From the NCBI GenBank assembly GCA_030847615.1, contig JAUMIR010000002.1:282142028-282206027 (forward strand): a stretch of DNA of 64,000 nt, given 5' to 3'. This document shows positions 34,327 through 46,655 of the stretch, one piece after another. Origin of the DNA: Gambelia wislizenii (Eukaryota; Chordata; Lepidosauria; Squamata; Crotaphytidae). Within the stretch, counting starts at the first letter, position 1; every line of letters starts with the position of its first letter. The position numbers and the translations under genes are program-made. The notes beneath the pieces were generated by a model. It made no database searches. It worked only from the letters and a program-made list of their open reading frames with translations, and had not been told where the DNA came from.

Positions 34327-34561
34327 CTATGAGATGCGATGATCCCCCGTGTGTAACATTATAAAGTCCAAAGAGAAATCCTCCAGTACTAGACACTTTC
34401 TCTTCCCTCTTCTGAAATCTGAACACTAGTGGGTCCTTCAATGGGATACTGACACTGAGTAAGGAGGATCTGTCTCACAGCTTGACCTTCCCTCTTCCCC
34501 CTCAGCAGAGAAAGGACTGCCTGGCTGAATTGGGATTAGGTCCCACACCTCAATTTTCTGA

Positions 34562-35332
34562 CTGCTTATGTGATGCAGCAGCTAAAAAAGCCAATGTGAT
34601 TCAAGGCTACATTAATAGGTGTATAGTGTCTAGGTCAAGAGAAGTAATGATACCACTCTTTTCTGCTTTGGTCAGGGCTCACCTGGAATATTGTGTCCAG
34701 TTGTGGGCACCACAGTTCAGGGAGGATATTGAGAAGCTGAAACGTGTCCAGAGGAGGGCGACCAGAATCGTGGGAGGTCTGGAAGCCATACTGTATGAGG
34801 AGCGGCTTAGGAAACTGGGCATGTTTAGTCTGGAGAAGAGAAGATTGAGAGGGGCCATGACAGCCATGTTTAGATATTTGAAGGGATGTCATACTGAGGA
34901 TGGGGCAAGCTTGTTTTCTGATGCTTCAAAGACTAGGACACTGAGCAATGGGTGCAAACTATAGGAGAAGAGATTCCACCCAAACATTAGGAAGAACTTC
35001 CTGACAGTAACAGCTGTTTGGAAGTGGAATACATTGACTCGTAGTGTGGAGGAGTCTCCTTCTTTGGAGATATTAAAACAGAGGCGGGAAGAAGCCAGCC
35101 GCAGATGCAGGCAAAACCTCAGAAAGAAACAATTCCAGAACACGGCCTCACAAGCAGGAAAAAAACCAAGGAAAATCTCTGGATGCCAGCCGTGAAAGCC
35201 TTCGACTTCACAGAGGCGAGATAGCCATGTGTTGGGAATGATTTGATTGTGTATTCCTGCATGGCAAAGGGGCTCGGAGTGCATGGCCTTGTGGTCTTTT
35301 CCAACTCTATGATTCTATAATTCTATGATTCT
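34562..35332 (+). mobile_element. CR1 fragment truncating copy 2
   Basis: Open CR1 coding stretch (34482-34964 frame: QRRATRIVGGLEAILYEERL) to the octamer end near 35332. Contains the 123-bp nested insertion. Confidence 0.9.
35087..35209 (+). mobile_element. 123-bp short interspersed repeat nested in CR1
   Basis: Flanked by ACAGAGGCG at 35078-35086 and 35210-35218. Same insertion as 2483-2605, so it predates the arm duplication. Confidence 0.75.
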
Positions 35333-35576
35333 AAGAGTGCTCCTGCCATGTATCCTCCTCTTGCCTTTCACATCCTGCCTTTCCTCAAGGTGGATCCCAT
35401 GCCCCCCCCAATCTTCCATGCCTACATACCATTTCAGAGGTTCCCCCAAAATATGATACCATGTTTTACAAAAGATGTGCTTCACATCTGCCCGTATTTG
35501 CATCTCCTGCTTCCTTTGGAAAGTGTTTCCAAGAAACAGCTGAGGCAGTGCTATCGTTTTTATAGCACTAATCATA

Positions 35577-36398
35577 GAATCATAGAATTGCAGAGTTGGA
35601 AGAGACCACCAGGGCCATCCAGTCCAACCCCCTGCCATGCAGGAAATCACGATCAAAGCATCCCCAACAGATGGCCATCCAGCCTCTGTTTAAAGACCTC
35701 CAAGGAAGGAGACCCCACCACGCTCCGGGGGAGTCCGTTCCACTGCCGAACAGCTCTTACTGTCAAAAAGTTCCTCCTAATGTTGAGGTGGAATCTCTGT
35801 TCCTGGAGCTTGCATCCATTGCTCCATGTTCCAATCTCTGGAGCAGGAGAAAACAAGCTTGCTCCATCCTCAACGTGACACCCCTTCAAATACTTAAACA
35901 GGGCTATCATATCGCCTCTTAACCGTCTTTTTTCCAGGCTAAACATACCCAGCTCCCTAAGTCTCTCCTCATAAGGCATGGTTTCCAGACCTTTCACCAT
36001 TTTAGTCGCCCTCCTCTGGACACGCTCCAATTTGTCAATATCCTGTTTGAATTGTGGTGCCCAGAACTGGACACAGTATACTAGGTGAGGTCTGACCAAG
36101 GCAGAATAGAGCGGCACTATTACTTCCCTTGATCTGGACACTATACTTCTATTGATGCAGCCCAAAATCGCATTGGCCTTTTTAGTTGCCGCATCGCACT
36201 GTTGACTCATGTTCAACTTGTGGTCTACGAGGACTCCTAGATCCCTTTTGCACGTAGTCTCTTTCAGCCAGGTCTCCCCCATCCTATATCTATGCATTTC
36301 ATTTTTTCGCCCTAAGTGCAGTACCTTACATTTCTCCATATTGAATTTCATTTTGTTAGCTTTGGCCCAGCTCTCCAGTTTATCCAGGTCATGTTTAT
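35577..36398 (-). mobile_element. Young CR1 insertion private to the right arm
   Basis: 5'-truncated CR1; the left arm has the empty site (about 2115-2135). A 232-codon frame (35653-36351, minus) is open through [17 protein letters not shown] to the normal CR1 ORF2 C-terminus. Confidence 0.9.
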
Positions 36399-36731
36399 CC
36401 TGCCCATCATTGTTAAATTATCTGTCCCCATCTTTTCAATCCCTTTTCAAAGATTTCCTTAATGTCTGGATGTTAAACTAGAGGTTTTTCAATTTATTGG
36501 AAACATTTACTCGCAAGTTTTCAATGGTGTAAGGAATGCCGGGATATCAATAGAATTCTTTGTTGTCAATTTTTATATACAGTACCCTGGGTTTTTTTAA
36601 AAAAAGAAAAAATAATCTGTAATCATGGATCTCTCTCATTAACTTAGGGGAAGCTGTCTTGTGAGGAGGGTTTGTAGTGACTGCTGCTTTATGCACACTG
36701 CTTACATGGTGTGGCTTCTTTCTCCTTTCAG

Positions 36732-36807
36732 GGCCCCAAAGCCAAAAGGATCCGGCGTTGAAGAGCAGTGTGTGACCTGTGCTGTGGAAGTCTCTCCCAC
36801 CATGTTG
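36732..36807 (+). CDS. Candidate B-type exon, right arm (open)
   Basis: 76 nt, TTTCAG/GGCCCC...TTG/GTAAAG, phase 2 to 0, mirror of 1709-1784 with a few changes (APKPKGSGVEEQCVTCAV). Confidence 0.4.
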
Positions 36808-37811
36808 GTAAAGAAGGAAAGGCAGATGCCCCAATTCATAGATGTGGCAGTTATTTCTCTTCCCCTGCCTATGATAAGGTGTTTCACATAGAGCGTATTT
36901 GGATTTCTAACTTCCTTCACAAAGTGTTTCCAAGAAACAGCAGGGGCAGTGCTATCATTTTTATCATGCAAATCCTGCCCATGATTGGTAAATTGTCTGT
37001 CACCATCTTTTCAATCCATTTTTAAAAATGTGCTTAATGTCAGGATGTTAAGCTATAGATTTTTCAATTTGTTGGGAACATTTACTTGCAGGTTTTTCTT
37101 TTTCTATTTAGTTTAATTTGTGTAGAATACATTGAGGTCAAAGAATTTGTATGAAATTGAATGCTTCTATATACTTATATGTGTAAATGCCTTTTACCCC
37201 TTGCATAGCAAATAATAAAATAGGGAAAACAACTAATAAAAACAACAAAAAAATAAAAGCAACTAATAAAAACAAAGAAACTAAAGTTTAAAAAAAACCT
37301 TCTGGAAACAAATAAGCTGCATGAATATCTATACAGTCACAATAAACACAATAACAAAATTTCCCACAAGAATGATTTCCCTTAATTCCAACCAAATTTA
37401 ACTCAGATATGCTTAACTTATCTCTTCATTGTTTTTCCCATTCTACTATATATATCTTTGTAACTTCCACTTTCATTGTAAACTCTAAAAGCAATTATCA
37501 TCGGGTAATTTGCAATATATTTCCTACATCCACGAATTGTCTCAAACATTTAAGTTACAGTGGTTTTCTCAACCTATTATTCCAACTGCAGGTTTTTTAA
37601 TAATGCAAAGGATGCTAGGATATCAATATAATTTTTAATGCTTTGTTGTACATTGAGACCATTTTTTATATATAGTACCCTTGATTTTTAAAAAAGTTAA
37701 ACTGTAATCATGGATTTCTCCCCTTAAGCTTGGGGAAGCTGTCTTGTGGGGTGGGGTTGTAGTGTCTGTGCTTTATGCACACTGCTTTCACGGTGCAACT
37801 TCTCCTCTCAG

Positions 37812-37889
37812 TGCCCCAGAATTGGACTACGTGGGGTTGAAGACTAGTGTGTGGTGACCTGCGCTCTGGAAGTCTCTCCCACCATGTTG
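37812..37889 (+). pseudogene. Broken B-type exon, right arm
   Basis: Mirror of 765-842. 78 nt with an in-frame TGA. Confidence 0.45.
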
Positions 37890-38276
37890 GTAAGGAAGGA
37901 AAGGCAGAAGCCCACCTCACAAATGGGGCAGTTGCCTCTCCTCCCCTGCTGACTCTTCGTATGCATTTCCCATACTTTGGATACCTTCTTGCAGGAAGGC
38001 CAGTATGGGGGCAGGTGGGCTTGGATGTAGCCTCAGGCCTTAACCTCCCATTTGATGAGCCAGCAGAGCAGAGAATCTCCTTATAGTTGGCCAAGCAGGG
38101 TTGGGCTTGGAGGCAGGGATGTGCCAGCATCAAAGGCCAAACCCTTTATCCTTCCCACATCCATCCCTTCTACATCTCCTTTGCCCTTTCCCCATAGCTT
38201 CCCTTTGGTTGCCCTCTCCAACCACTCCATATCTGGTTTCTGCATGAGGGAATAAACAAATGACACTGCTCCACAG

Positions 38277-38362
38277 GATTCAAGAGAAGAGCAAGTGGAC
38301 ACAGTTTGTGGCACTGACAGCTTGAAGAGCCACATGGGGGAACCCACGCCATCTTAAGCCAG
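38277..38362 (+). pseudogene. Broken A-type exon, right arm
   Basis: 86 nt keeps the A phase, but TAA lies two codons before the donor. Mirror of 293-377. Confidence 0.5.
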
Positions 38363-38718
38363 GTAGGTCATTGTCTGCTGAGAGGGGAGAGGAGACAGCA
38401 AGGTTATGCAGACCATCCCTAAGAGGGATGGTGAAAGAGGTAGATGAGGCACATGTGCACCCCGTAATGCTAAGTTCTGATTGCATAACTCATGGAGTAA
38501 GAAAATTCCTGAAGTCCAAGTTTCCACTTTCATTTGGAAATGCAAACTCTCTTGCAAAGAGCTCTGAGCACTGCAGTGGTGAGCATCCAGTAGGAGCCCT
38601 TGTTCGGGGCCAGTTTAAGGGATTTTGGGGGCCCTGCAACAATTTATTTTGGGGGCCCCATATATTTATCTCAGGTGAATGTAACCTAACCTATTCACAG
38701 CGCAGGATGTTCAGATTA

Positions 38719-38967
38719 CAGTAGGACCCCTGTACCAATTATTCATTATCCACTGATTCAGTTATCCACGGGACACAAAACAGCACACCCACCACAGAGT
38801 CTTCTGAAAATGTGTCCTCTCTAGCCATTTTCTAGGTCCTCCAAGGCAACTCTTCATCATATTTTAAACCAGAAGTCCCATTATTTTCAACAGTGTTGGC
38901 TATTATCCACATTTTTTGGTATCCCCGCCCCCCGAACCAATCCCTGGTGGATAAAGGGGGGCTACTA
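38719..38967 (+). mobile_element. Tigger-like element
   Basis: TA then CAGTAGGACCCC at one end and GGGGGGCTACTA then TA at the other. Inner region has ATTATCCAC motifs in opposite orientations. No coding capacity. Confidence 0.6.
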
Positions 38968-39054
38968 TATTACATAAATTGACACCCATATATTATAGGC
39001 AGTAACATAATCTTTTTTGTTTATTAGCAATTAATGTAACGGTGTAGATTTCTT

Positions 39055-39125
39055 GAAAGAAAAGAGAGTTGACAACAAGTTGAACATGAGTTAGCAGTGT
39101 GATGCAGGAGCAGCAAAAAAAGAAA

Positions 39126-39165
<40 letters not shown>

Positions 39166-39731
39166 GCCAATGTGATTTTAGGCTGCATTAATAGGAATAT
39201 AGTGTTTAGATCTAGGGAAGTAATAGTTCCACTCCATTCTGCTTTGGTCAGACCTCACCTGAAATACTGTGTCCAGTGTTGGGCAGCACAATTCAGGAAG
39301 GACATTGAGAAGGATGGTGGAAGGTCTCTGTGGGGAGTGGCTTAGGGAGCTGGGCATGTTTAGCCTGGAGAAGAGAAGGTTGAGAGATGACTTGATAGCC
39401 ATGTTTAAATATTTGAAGGGATATCATACTGAGGATGGGGCAAGCTTGTTTTCTGCTGCTCCAGAGACTAGGAAACGGAGAAGTGGGTTCAAACTACAGG
39501 AGAAGAGATTCCACCTAAACATTAGGGGAAAAATGCTGACAGTAAGAGCTGTTAGGAAGTGGAATTCATTGCCTTGGGGTGTGGTGAAATCTCCTTCTTT
39601 GGAGGTTTTTAAACAGAGGCTGGATGGCCATCTGTCGCAAGGGCTTTGATTGTGTGTTCCTGCAGGGCAGAAGCAGATTGGATGGGATGTCTCTTGGGGT
39701 CTTTTCCAACCCTATGATTCTATGATTCTAG
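39055..39731 (+). mobile_element. CR1 fragment with AAAG microsatellite
   Basis: CR1 coding remnant (39269-39649 frame, with [20 protein letters not shown]) interrupted near its 5' end by an AAAG tract at about 39123-39163. Ends in octamers. Confidence 0.9.
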
Positions 39732-39842
39732 GCTGCATTCAGAGCCTGGGAAAGTTACTTTTGGATTACACTCCCAGAATTCCCCTGCCAGCACCCTTCT
39801 CAAAGTCTGGTTGCATTGTTCCTTTTTCAGCATTCTCTAGCC

Positions 39843-40188
39843 CAGTGGTTCTTCACCTGGGTTGAACAATGTCCTCACAGGGGGTCCACAAAGGCTTGAA
39901 GGCTGCTTGGCCCACCTCCTCCCTGTAATGGAGCAGCCACGTGACAGGAACCAAGGCAAAGGCTGACTGTCTGGCTTGGCCTGCACATTGCCATTCAACC
40001 CACTCCAGCCACAAATTTGCAGGGAGAAGGAAGAGTGCCTCTGAGGGAAAGTTTAATGCATGGTGTAATTGTGTTGTTGTTGTTGCTGTTGCTGTTATCT
40101 ATTATTATTAGGGTTTTGAATCTTGAGTTAAGTCTTGGGACATCAAAAGATATTTAAAGGGGGTTAAAAAAACGGTTAAGAACCACTG
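39843..40188 (+). mobile_element. hAT-like non-autonomous element
   Basis: Termini CAGTGGTTCTTCACC and GGTTAAGAACCACTG. 8-bp duplications CTCTAGCC (39835-39842) and CTGTAGCC (40189-40196) differ at one base. A 5'-truncated relative ends near 43016. No transposase. Confidence 0.8.
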
Positions 40189-40288
40189 CTGTAGCCCAAT
40201 GGCTCTCACATAACACTAATGGGATACTGGGGTTTTAGTGACAACAATAAAACCATTACTTCAAATTTTTATTTATATTCTTCAGTTA

Positions 40289-40520
40289 AAAGAGCAAGAG
40301 TGTTGTAGAAGTTTCAGCAGTGCACTATGATTGTGGAGACCAGATTTTGAATCCTAACTCAGCCATGAAAACCCACTGGGTGACCTTGGGCAAGTCACTC
40401 TCTCTCAGCCTCAAAATAAGGCAAAGGCATACACCTTTTGAACAAACCTTGCCTAGAAAACCCAATGATAGGTTTGCCTTAGTCAGAAATGACTTGAAGG
40501 CACATAGGCAAACACACAAA
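40289..40520 (+). mobile_element. tRNA-derived SINE
   Basis: Same family as 4277-4506. Part of a third, diverged copy of the 40020-40655 block that recurs at 42860-43505 and 4209-4640. Confidence 0.75.
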
Positions 40521-40737
40521 TGCCTTTTGCAGGTTGAACTCAGTTGGCAGCAAGGGGAGTAAGCTGAAGAACAAGGGGGAAACGGAGGGAGGGGAGAGAA
40601 ACTAGGGCATTTTAAGAGCAGCAGGAAATATGGGATGGAGGGGATCTATGTGGAGTGTGGCTGCCCAATGGGGACCCTTGGAGGACAGAAGAGGGGGGGA
40701 CACCCTTCTTCCAGTAGAGGCAGAAAAGGGGAGAAGA

Positions 40738-42158
40738 ATCATAGAATCATAGAATCATAGAATTGCAGAGTTGGAAGAGACCACCAGGGCCATCCAGTCC
40801 AACCCCCTGCCATGCAGGAAATCACGATCAAAGCATCCCCAACAGATGGCCATCCAGCCTCTGTTTAAAGACCTCCAAGGAAGGAGACCCCACCACGCTC
40901 CAAGGGAGTGCGTTCCACTGCAGAACAGCTCTTACTGTCAAAAAGTTCCTCCTAATGTTGAGGTGGAATCTCTGTTCCTGGAGCTTGCATCCATTGCTCC
41001 GTGTTCCAATCTCTGGAGCAGCAGAAAACAAGCTTGCTCCATCCTCAACGTGACAACCCTTCAAATATTTAAACAGGGCTATCATATCACCTCTTAACTG
41101 TCTTTTTTCCAGGCTAAACATACCCAGCTCCCTAAGTCTCTCCTCATAAGGCATGGTTTCCAGACCTTTCACCATTTTAGTCGCTCTCCTCTGGACGCGC
41201 TCCAATTTGTCAATATCCTTTTTGAATTGTGGTGCCCAGAACTGGACACAGTATTCTAGGTGAGGTCTGACCAAGGCAGAATAGAGTGGCACTATTACTT
41301 CCCTTGATCTGGACACTACACTTCTATTGATGCAGCCCAAAATCGCATTGGCCTTTTTAGCTGCCGCATCACACTGTTGACTCATGTTCAACTTGTGGTC
41401 TACTAGGACTCCTAGATCCCTTTCGCACGTAGTCTCTTTCAGCCAGCCCCCCCCCATGCTATATCTATGCATTTCATTTTTTCGCCCTAGGTGCAGTACC
41501 TTACATTTCTCCGTATTGAATTTCATTTTGTTAGCTTTGGCCCAGCTCTCCAGTTTATCCAGGTCATCTTGAATTTTGATCCTGACCTCCAGGGTATTAG
41601 CTACTCCTCCTAATTTGGTGTCATCTGCAAATTTGATAAGTATGCCTCTAATTCCCTCATCCAAGTCATTGATAAAGATGTTGAATAGCACTGGGCCCAG
41701 GACAGAGCCCTGTGGCACCCCACTGGTCACATATTTCCAAGATGAAGTGGAGCCACTGATGAGTACCCTTTGGGTTCGGCCGGTCAACCAATTACAAATC
41801 CATTGAAAAGTTAACTTGTCTAGCCCACATTTTACAAGTTTGTTTGCCAGAATGTCATGGGGAACCTTGTCAAAGGCCTTACTGAAATCAAGGTATGTGA
41901 TATCCACAGCATTCCCTTCATCTACCAAGCTGGTAATTTTATGAAAAAAAGAGATCAGATTAGTCTGGCATGACATGTTACTCTGAAACCCATGCTGACT
42001 TTTTGTGTTTATGGCATTGCCTTCTAAATGTTCACAGACTCTGTGTTTAATGATCTGCTCTAGAATCTTCTCTGGTATTGATGTCAGTCTAACTGGATGG
42101 TAATTGTTGGGATCCTCTTTTTTCCCCTTTTTGAAGATGGGGACAATGTTTGCCCTCC
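40738..42158 (-). mobile_element. Young 5'-truncated CR1 with 28-bp target duplication
   Basis: 1421 bp, 3' octamers at 40738, 5' end at 42158. Identical 28-bp flanks at 40710-40737 and 42159-42186 (starting TCCAGTAGAGGC). The reverse transcriptase frame is uninterrupted. Confidence 0.95.
40828..42158 (-). CDS. CR1 ORF2 reverse transcriptase, 5'-truncated, open
   Basis: About 443 codons without a stop. RT motifs in order: RRANIVPIFKKGKKEDPNNY, TYLDFSKAFDKVPHDIL, SGVPQGSVLGPVLFNIFIND, catalytic IKFADDTKLGG, then the C-terminal domain. The N-terminal endonuclease is absent because of truncation. The frame continues upstream by chance into flanking DNA, which is not CR1. Not expected to be mobile by itself. 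Confidence 0.9.
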
Positions 42159-42859
42159 TCCAGTAGAGGCAGAAAAGGGGAGAAGAGAGATCAGACAGGA
42201 GAGAGACAGGAAGGAAGAGAAGGGACGGGAAAGAAAGAAAGAAGCCCTTTCTGAAGGGGGAAGGGACCACCCTTTCCCTAAGAGAGCAGGGGAGAAAGGG
42301 AGGGAAAGAGATGACCCTCACACTTCCCTTCCCCCTCCCTCCCTCCCTCCCTCTCTCTCTCACACACACACATACCTCTCTGACATAAATAGGAACAAAC
42401 AGCTGGCTTTCCTTTTGAGGATCCCCTTGCAGGAGGGGGCGAAGGAGCAGCAAACTCCTCCCAGCTTCAGCCACATGGGGGGCAGCTTGTCCTGCTGGCG
42501 GGCGGAGGAAAGAAGGAGGAAGGAGACACTGCTTTAAAAAAAAAAGGCCCTATGGTTACTGCATGAGGCTTTGGCCTTGCTCTCTTTCTCTTTCTCTTTC
42601 TCCTGTTTTGCAGGAGGAGAGTTAGGAGGGGCCTCCCACAGCTTGCCTTCCCCCAACCCACCCTGCATGGCAGCCCCCCCCCCATGACCCTGAGGAGCCC
42701 TCACAGTCACCCACCCACCAGCCTTTCTCTCTCGAACCTCTCCCCTCCTCCTGGCTCTCGTACAAGTAAGCAAGTCCGCCTGTCTCCTGCAGCCTCCAAC
42801 TGCTACAACTCAGTGCTACTGTCCTACCCCCACCTGAGGAGGAAGGCTGGAGAAGGAAG
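42159..42859. other. Purine- and pyrimidine-rich DNA, diverged copy of 4640-5050
   Basis: GA-rich, CT-rich and CA tracts, GCCCTTTCTGAAG and CTCTCTGACA blocks shared with copy 1. No gene. Confidence 0.6.
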
Positions 42860-43144
42860 AGTGCCTCCGAGGGAAAGTTTAATGGATGGTGTAATTGTAT
42901 TGTTGTTGTTGCTGTTGCTGTTGCTGTTAGCTATTATTATTGGGGTTTTAAATCTTGAGTTAAGTCTTGGGACATCAAAAGATATTTAAAGGGGGTAAAG
43001 AAAAAGTTAAGACTACTGCTTAGCCCAATGGCTCTCGCATAACACTAATAGGATACTGGTGTCTTAGTGACAACAATAAAACCATTGTTCCCAGTAATAT
43101 TACTCCAAATTTTTATTTATATTCTTTATATTTTTCTGTTAAAA

Positions 43145-43380
43145 GAGCCAGAATGTTGTAGAAGTTTCAGCATTGCACTATGACTGTGGAGAATAGGGTT
43201 TGAATCCTTACTCAGCCATGAAAACCCACTGGGTGACCTTGGGCAAGTCACACTCTCTCAGCCTCAAAAGAAGACAAAGTCACACCCCCTTTGAACAAAC
43301 CTTGCCTAGAAACCCCCATGGTAGCTTCGCCTTAGTCACAAATGATTTGAAGGCACACAGGCAAACACACACACATTCCT
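43145..43380 (+). mobile_element. tRNA-derived SINE, copy 3
   Basis: Orthologous position to 4277-4506. Confidence 0.75.
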
Positions 43381-43504
43381 TTTGCAGGTTGAACTCAGCT
43401 GGTAGCAAGGGGAGGAAGCTGAAGACATAGAGGGAAAGGGAGGGAGGGGAGAGAAACCAGGACGTGTTAAGAGCAGCTGGAAAATGGGCTGGAGGGGATC
43501 TATG

Positions 43505-43665
43505 TGGAAGGAAGGAAGGAAGGAGGGAAGGAAGAGAGAGAGAGAGAGAATGTCAGAAAGAAGGAAGGCAAAGAAAGAAGGAAGGAAGGGAGAAACAGGG
43601 GGGATAAAAAGTGAGAAAGAAGGGAGAGAGATGAAAGAAAGAAAGAAAGAAAGAAAGAAAGAAGC
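43505..43665 (+). repeat. Purine-rich microsatellite cluster, copy 3
   Basis: GGAA, AG and AAAG tracts, shorter than in copy 1. Confidence 0.95.
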
Positions 43666-45319
43666 CCTTTCTGAAGAGAGAGCAGGGGAGAAAGAGAAGG
43701 AAGGAGATGGCTCCCCCCCACACACACACACACACTCACCCATCTCCGACACACGCCTGGCTGGCTTGCCTTTTGATGATCCTGGGAGGCGTTCTGTCTT
43801 TCTCTTTCTCTTTCTAGTTTGGGAGACGCTGGTGGGTTTTTTTAAGCCAGCAGGAGGTTTTTTCAGGAGGAGGGTTAGGATGGTTGGGGTTAGGCCCTCT
43901 GGCTGTGTGAGGCCCCCCGCAGATGCTGATTTTGCGGTATGTTTAAGCCACCCCTGTTCATTACTGTTCAATTTATACCACTCCGAACACTCTAAGCGGG
44001 GAAGAGAAATCCTGAGCAGGCTCACACGAGGCAGGGAAGGCATCTCCTGGCATCTCCTGGTGGCTTTGGTGCTTCTTGGCTGGCGGGCTCAACTGGTGGG
44101 CACCCTCAGAAGATTCCCAAGGGGCTCAGCCTGCGTCTGGGCTTGGTGGGGCAAGGAAGTCCGGGCACCTCTGGCAGCCCCACTCCCTGCCTCCCCCATT
44201 TGGCACTGTCTGGGCCTCCACCTCTTCAGCTGCACCCAGTTTTTCCTTGGGCAAGAAATGTGGGTGGCCACTGAGCCCCCCAGAGCCAGCACTGCTGGCT
44301 GCTCCCCCTGACTGCTCAGAGCAGGAGCCACAAGACCCCAGAGATGGAGGAAGAGAAGGAGGTGGGCAGGGGTGGGGGGCAGCAGCGGAAAGAGAGAGTG
44401 ACCTGGGGGAGGGAGGCGGAGAAGGCAGCCGGAGAAGGTCTATTTTGGAGGCAGAAGTGGATGGATGTGCATCAGTAGGTTTAGTGAGGTGTGGCGTTTG
44501 TGTTTCTTGAGTGTGGTAATTTATTTTTAAAAAATCTTTTGCCTAAATATCCCTTTTTTAAAAAAAAAATGCAAACATTTCATAAAATGATCTATATAGA
44601 AATGAATGCAAAAGGACAGTGGGTGTGACGGTAACAGGTGTGTAGACATGGCAGGGGTCAGATTATGGTGGTCCTAAGCATTTGGGGCCACAATCCCCTC
44701 CCACTACCTGATCTCTCCTAGCAGGCAGCCCGATGCTGGTGGGCTGGACGAACAGCAGAGGCCCAGAGAATGCCAGGAAAAACCTGCCATGACAAGGGGT
44801 CTCTGGCAAGGGCCCTTGGTGGTCTGCTCTGCCTGAAAGCCAGGTGGGGCAATTGGGGTCCCCACCAACACAGAATGGGAGGAGTGTTCCCACATTTCCT
44901 AGAATTGGGCCGACAGTGGGGTTCTTGGCCATACAGGTGGGGAGTTGATCAGTTACTTTCCCAAGTTCTGGGGCAGAAGAAGAGAAGGGACAACCCCAGA
45001 GACCAACAGGTGGTAGCCTAGGAAGAAGCTCTCTCTCGTCAAAAATGGAAGCCCCAGGACTGCACTACATTGAAAAACGACTCTACATCAAATGCGAGGG
45101 ACCCCTGGTTAGTCACACCCCTTCTCTTTCTCCTACTATGGGGTCTCCTCCTCCAAACCCCTGATTTCCCCTACTCTAGGGGTCATTTTTCATCTCCCTC
45201 TCCTTTCTGAGGGGGATTTTCGTGGGGCTGCTTTGTAAAGTCCTTGCAGCTGGTGGCCCCTTGCTGTTTGTCCCATGATCCTCCTTCTGTCCCACCAATG
45301 CCAGGGGGTCAGCGCTTAC

Positions 45320-45416
45320 TCTGAGCAGTCTGGTGAATGCCATTGTGTCCTCAAGGCACTGCAACCATTCGCTCAACTGGGGACCACTGTGAGGATCGAT
45401 CCCAAGGGGTTTCCTC
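45320..45416 (-). CDS. Candidate coding exon, copy 3
   Basis: 97 nt, CTGCAG acceptor, GTAAGC donor, open phase 2 to 0, as at 6486-6582 with DPHSG for DPDSG. Confidence 0.4.
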
Positions 45417-46257
45417 CTGCAGCTAAGTCCAGAGAGGGAATGAGCAGCCCTGGGCTGGATCGGAACCTCATTGTTAGGGTGACCGTGTAAACACAAAGGG
45501 CCCCGGAAGCCAGACACACAACTGCCACTTTCTGAATCCATACAAGCATGGCAGATCTCCCTTAAAATTGGAAAGCAGTTGAACAAATTAAAAGTACTGG
45601 AAGAAATCAAAGTCCAACATATAATACAATGCCTGCAAAATCAATTCTCAAAGGCCTGGTGGAAGAAGAAGAAAAAAGTCCCTCTGACATATTCCTACCA
45701 AATGTACTTGTGAATTACCAATATTTAGCTATATTAAGCAATTAAAAAGGGATGGTCTACTCTACTGTTTTCTGTATTGAGCAGGCTAGCTATTGCCCAA
45801 AAGCATCTTTTACCTATATTTTTGTTCTTCTTTGTGGCCATTCCACCATCAATGCATAAGGCAAATTTTACAAAAAAGCAAATAAGCTTAAAGAGGTTCA
45901 TAGGAGAGGGGAAATCTTTCAAGTTCATAAATAGTTCCAAGTAGAGTCATACTTCATGGGAAAGTTAAGCTCTACCAAATGCAGAATTCCATTATAATAC
46001 TTTCCATTTGGTCCATAGAGCTAAACTCATAAAAGCTGATAACTCAGTAGCATGGATACCAGTTACACAACAGGAAAAGGTTCGTGAAATACCGGATTAC
46101 CGTTCTTTCGCATCAGTAGTGCATAATTCACACAAATTCTTGCTTATTTGGAAGATGTGGTCAGTTTTGGTTTTCATAGTTCACACAGGCTAAGGTGGGG
46201 GGGCATGGCCTCCAGATAATTAAAGTCAGGCAGGAGGAGGGAAGGGGGTTATCCAGG

Positions 46258-46655
46258 AGGGAAGAAAAGCACAAACAAAAGAATGATGGAGCGATCTGTT
46301 GCTGGGACACGCACACACACTCACTCACACACCACCCAAGTCCTCGATCATCTTCTCTGTCCCCAAAGCCTTAAATAAAGACAAAGGAGTGAAGGAAAGC
46401 ACAAACAAACAAAAGAACGACAGAGCGATCTGTTGGGTGCAGCACACTCACACAAACTCACACACCACCAAAGTTCCTGATCGTCTTCCCTGCCCCCAAA
46501 GCCTTAAATAAAAAGGAGTGAAGGAAAACACAAACAAACAAATGAACGACAGAGCAATTGGCCAGTTCCATCACGCACGCACACACACACCACCGAAGTG
46601 GGGGCTAGCCCCATTCCTGATCATCTTCCCTGCCCCCAAAGCCTTCCTTTGAAAC
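46258..46655 (+). repeat. About 126-bp tandem repeat, copy 3
   Basis: Three units with indels relative to 7435-7830. Confidence 0.85.

Larger units (their letters stand above)
28345..34561 (+). repeat. Segmental duplication copy 2, older and deleted
   Basis: Matches copy 1 in order (6340 onward, 9480-9920, 14280-14470, 18760-21360) with large internal losses and clearly lower identity. It preserves pre-insertion sites for the LTR and two Tigger-like elements. Ends inside exon A5 homology where a CR1 begins. About 28600-30300 shows no gene apart from the weak exon below. Confidence 0.85.
34874..38650 (-). repeat. Right arm of the large inverted repeat
   Basis: Reverse complement of 1-2823. 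Its extra length is mostly a CR1 insertion (35577-36398) and about 140 bp near 37446-37585 missing from the left arm. Confidence 0.85.

Noticed and set aside
42159..42474. N-terminal 105 codons of the 548-codon minus frame
   Set aside because: Flanking purine-rich DNA in frame with the truncated CR1 by chance; the target duplication marks the true element end.
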